Below are positions 4,526 through 6,128 of a DNA stretch of 6,128 nt, piece after piece. This DNA is from Pseudomonadota bacterium (GTDB lineage: Bacteria; Pseudomonadota; Alphaproteobacteria; Rhizobiales; Hyphomicrobiaceae), in NCBI GenBank assembly GCA_021816505.1, contig JAKAXS010000183.1, positions 1 to 6,128 on the forward strand, written 5' to 3'. The stretch's first letter is position 1, and each line of letters starts with the position of its first letter. The position numbers and the translations under genes are program-made. The notes beneath the pieces were generated by a model. That model ran no database searches. It was not told the origin of the DNA and was given only the letters and a program-made list of their open reading frames with translations.

Positions 4526-6128
4526 ATGACAGCATTCGCACCCTCCCGCCGCGCATTCGTTCAGACCTCCGGCGCCGCCGCACTCGTTCTCGGCGTGCAC
4601 ATTCCCCTCGGCCGCGGGCGCCAGGCCGAAGCAGCAGCCATCTCGTTCGAGCCGAACGCTTTCGTGCGTATCGGTGCCGACAACACGATCACCGTGGTCT
4701 GCAAGCATATCGAGTTCGGCCAGGGGCCGTACACCGGCGTTGCAACGATCCTGGCTGACGAACTGGACGCCGACTGGAACCAGATGCGCGTCGTGTCGGC
4801 GCCGGCCGACGTCGAGAAGTATGCCAACAGCGCGTTCGGCGTGCAGGGCACCGGCGGCTCGACGGCGATGGCAAATTCGTGGGACCAGTTGCGCAACGCC
4901 GGCGCGGAAGCACGCGCACGGCTCGTCGCCGCCGCGGCAGCGGCGTGGAACGTCGGCGCCAAGGAAATCACGGTCGAGAACGGAACGCTGAAGCACGCCA
5001 GCGGCAAGTCTGGCACGTTCGGCGAATTCGTGGACGCCGCGTCGCGCGTCACGCTCACCGAGCCTGCGACGCCAAAGGCGAAAGACGCGTACCGCTACAT
5101 CGGCAAGCACGTCACCAAGGTCGACACGATTGCCAAGACCAACGGCACGGCGCAGTACACGATCGACGTCAAGCTGCCGGATATGCTGACGTGCGTCATC
5201 GCCCGCCCGCCGCGCTTTGCCGGCAAGCCGAAATCGTTCGATGCCAAAGATGCGCTTGCCATCAAGGGCGTGAAGGAAGTGTTTGCCGTCCCGCAGGGCG
5301 TCGCCGTTCTCGCCACCGGCTATTGGCCGGCGCGCAAAGGCATGGAAGCGCTGAAGATCGAGTGGGACGACACGGGCACCGAGGCGCGGGGCTCCGACAA
5401 GCTGATCGAGGAGTTCAAGCTCCTCGCGGACAAGCCCGGCGTGATCGCCCGCAACGATGGCGACGCACCCGGTGAACTCGGCAAGGCCGCGACCGTGGTG
5501 GAGGCCACCTTTACGTTTCCCTATCTCGCTCACGCACCGATGGAGCCGAACGACTGCGTCATCCGCCGCACGGATGACGGCGGCGTCGAACTTCTTTTCG
5601 GCTGCCAGATGCCGACCGTCGACCAGGCCTCGGCCGCGAAGGTGCTTGGCCTCGATCCCAAGAAGGTGACGATCACCACGCTGCTCGCGGGCGGCAGCTT
5701 CGGCCGCCGCGCAACGCCCTCCGGCGACATGGCCATCGAGGCCGCCGACGTGATGAAGGCCGCGAAGCACCAGGGACCGATCAAGGTCATCTGGACGCGC
5801 GAGGACGACATCAAAGGCGGACGTTATCGCCCCGTGTTCGTGCACAAGCTCAAAGGTGGCGTCGACAAGGACGGCAAGATCATCGCCTGGGAGCAGGTGA
5901 TCGTCGGACAGTCGTTCATGAAGGGCTCACCCTTCGAGTCCGCGATGCTGAAGGATGGCGTGGACGTCACGATGGTGGAAGGTGCTGCGACCCTTCCCTA
6001 TCAGATTCCGAACCTGCAAGTGTCGGCGCACATCGTCGAAGTCGGCGTGCCGACGTTGTGGTGGCGTTCCGTCGGGTCCACGCACACCGCCTACTCGACT
6101 GAAACGTTCCTCGACGAGCTGGCAGCGC
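4526..6128 (+). CDS. Molybdopterin-binding large subunit of a molybdenum hydroxylase (isoquinoline 1-oxidoreductase beta-like), runs off right edge
   Basis: The reading frame is open from the ATG at 4526 to the edge, 534 codons of a family usually about 700-760 residues. GGAGG (4513-4517) lies 8 bases upstream, inside the end of the small-subunit gene. A Tat signal is visible: SRRAFVQ at residues 7-13, a hydrophobic stretch to about 28, and a likely cleavage after AEA (34-36), so the complex should be periplasmic. Family motifs are EFGQGPYTG (63-71), the hammerhead domain around IGKHVTKVDTIAKTNGTAQY (from 192), HAPMEPNDC (336-344), the molybdenum-site loop GGSFGRR (389-395) and WWRSVGSTHTAYSTE (from 512). 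It hydroxylates a substrate using water-derived oxygen at a molybdenum centre. The substrate could be an N-heterocycle or an aldehyde; the 'isoquinoline' name is by family default. The catalytic glutamate expected near the C-terminus is outside the window. No FAD subunit precedes the pair, which fits cytochrome-linked members of the family. Confidence 0.93.
   Translation, partial: MTAFAPSRRAFVQTSGAAALVLGVHIPLGRGRQAEAAAISFEPNAFVRIGADNTITVVCKHIEFGQGPYTGVATILADELDADWNQMRVVSAPADVEKYANSAFGVQGTGGSTAMANSWDQLRNAGAEARARLVAAAAAAWNVGAKEITVENGTLKHASGKSGTFGEFVDAASRVTLTEPATPKAKDAYRYIGKHVTKVDTIAKTNGTAQYTIDVKLPDMLTCVIARPPRFAGKPKSFDAKDALAIKGVKEVFAVPQGVAVLATGYWPARKGMEALKIEWDDTGTEARGSDKLIEEFKLLADKPGVIARNDGDAPGELGKAATVVEATFTFPYLAHAPMEPNDCVIRRTDDGGVELLFGCQMPTVDQASAAKVLGLDPKKVTITTLLAGGSFGRRATPSGDMAIEAADVMKAAKHQGPIKVIWTREDDIKGGRYRPVFVHKLKGGVDKDGKIIAWEQVIVGQSFMKGSPFESAMLKDGVDVTMVEGAATLPYQIPNLQVSAHIVEVGVPTLWWRSVGSTHTAYSTETFLDELAA

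Noticed and set aside
4502..5845. A long minus-strand open frame (447 codons) opposite the large hydroxylase subunit.
   Set aside because: It is antisense to a frame carrying clear Tat, GGSFGRR and other family motifs. Its product is His/Arg/Gly-rich with no recognisable domain, typical of a GC-rich shadow frame.

Overview
This is a GC-rich window with seven protein-coding genes packed on both strands. It has no RNA genes, mobile elements or CRISPR. Gene content suggests a proteobacterium, most likely an alphaproteobacterium of the Hyphomicrobiales (rhizobial/Bradyrhizobium-like) type. The pointers are a YdeP-type molybdopterin oxidoreductase, a DUF1289 protein with a long extra domain, TrhO, and an isoquinoline-1-oxidoreductase-like molybdenum hydroxylase pair. 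The taxonomic call is inference from gene families and base composition, not from a marker gene.

Layout, left to right. A minus-strand block holds three genes. In transcription order they are a 300-residue DUF1289 protein (1954 to 1052), a 62-residue disordered basic protein (986 to 798), and the N-terminal 214 residues of an FdhF/YdeP-family oxidoreductase (642 to the left edge). Divergent from this block is trhO (2097-2903), a rhodanese-type tRNA U34 hydroxylase. It ends 5 bases from the stop of a convergent two-helix membrane protein (3418 to 2909). A second small two-helix membrane protein follows on the same strand (3885 to 3604). A divergent spacer then leads into a plus-strand pair: a 153-residue [2Fe-2S] small subunit (4061-4522) and a Tat-exported molybdopterin-binding large subunit (4526 to the right edge, incomplete).

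The only clear functional unit is the small/large subunit pair on the right. It should form a periplasmic molybdenum hydroxylase that acts on an N-heterocycle or aldehyde-like substrate. The partial YdeP-family gene on the left is also a molybdopterin enzyme, but of a different superfamily, and the sequence does not show that the two are linked. The remaining genes look like housekeeping or uncharacterised loci.

I did not find a novel multi-gene system. The best leads are the uncharacterised C-terminal region of the DUF1289 protein, a 12-bp-arm inverted repeat upstream of the 169-residue membrane protein, a GC-only palindrome in the trhO upstream region, and the small uncharacterised proteins.
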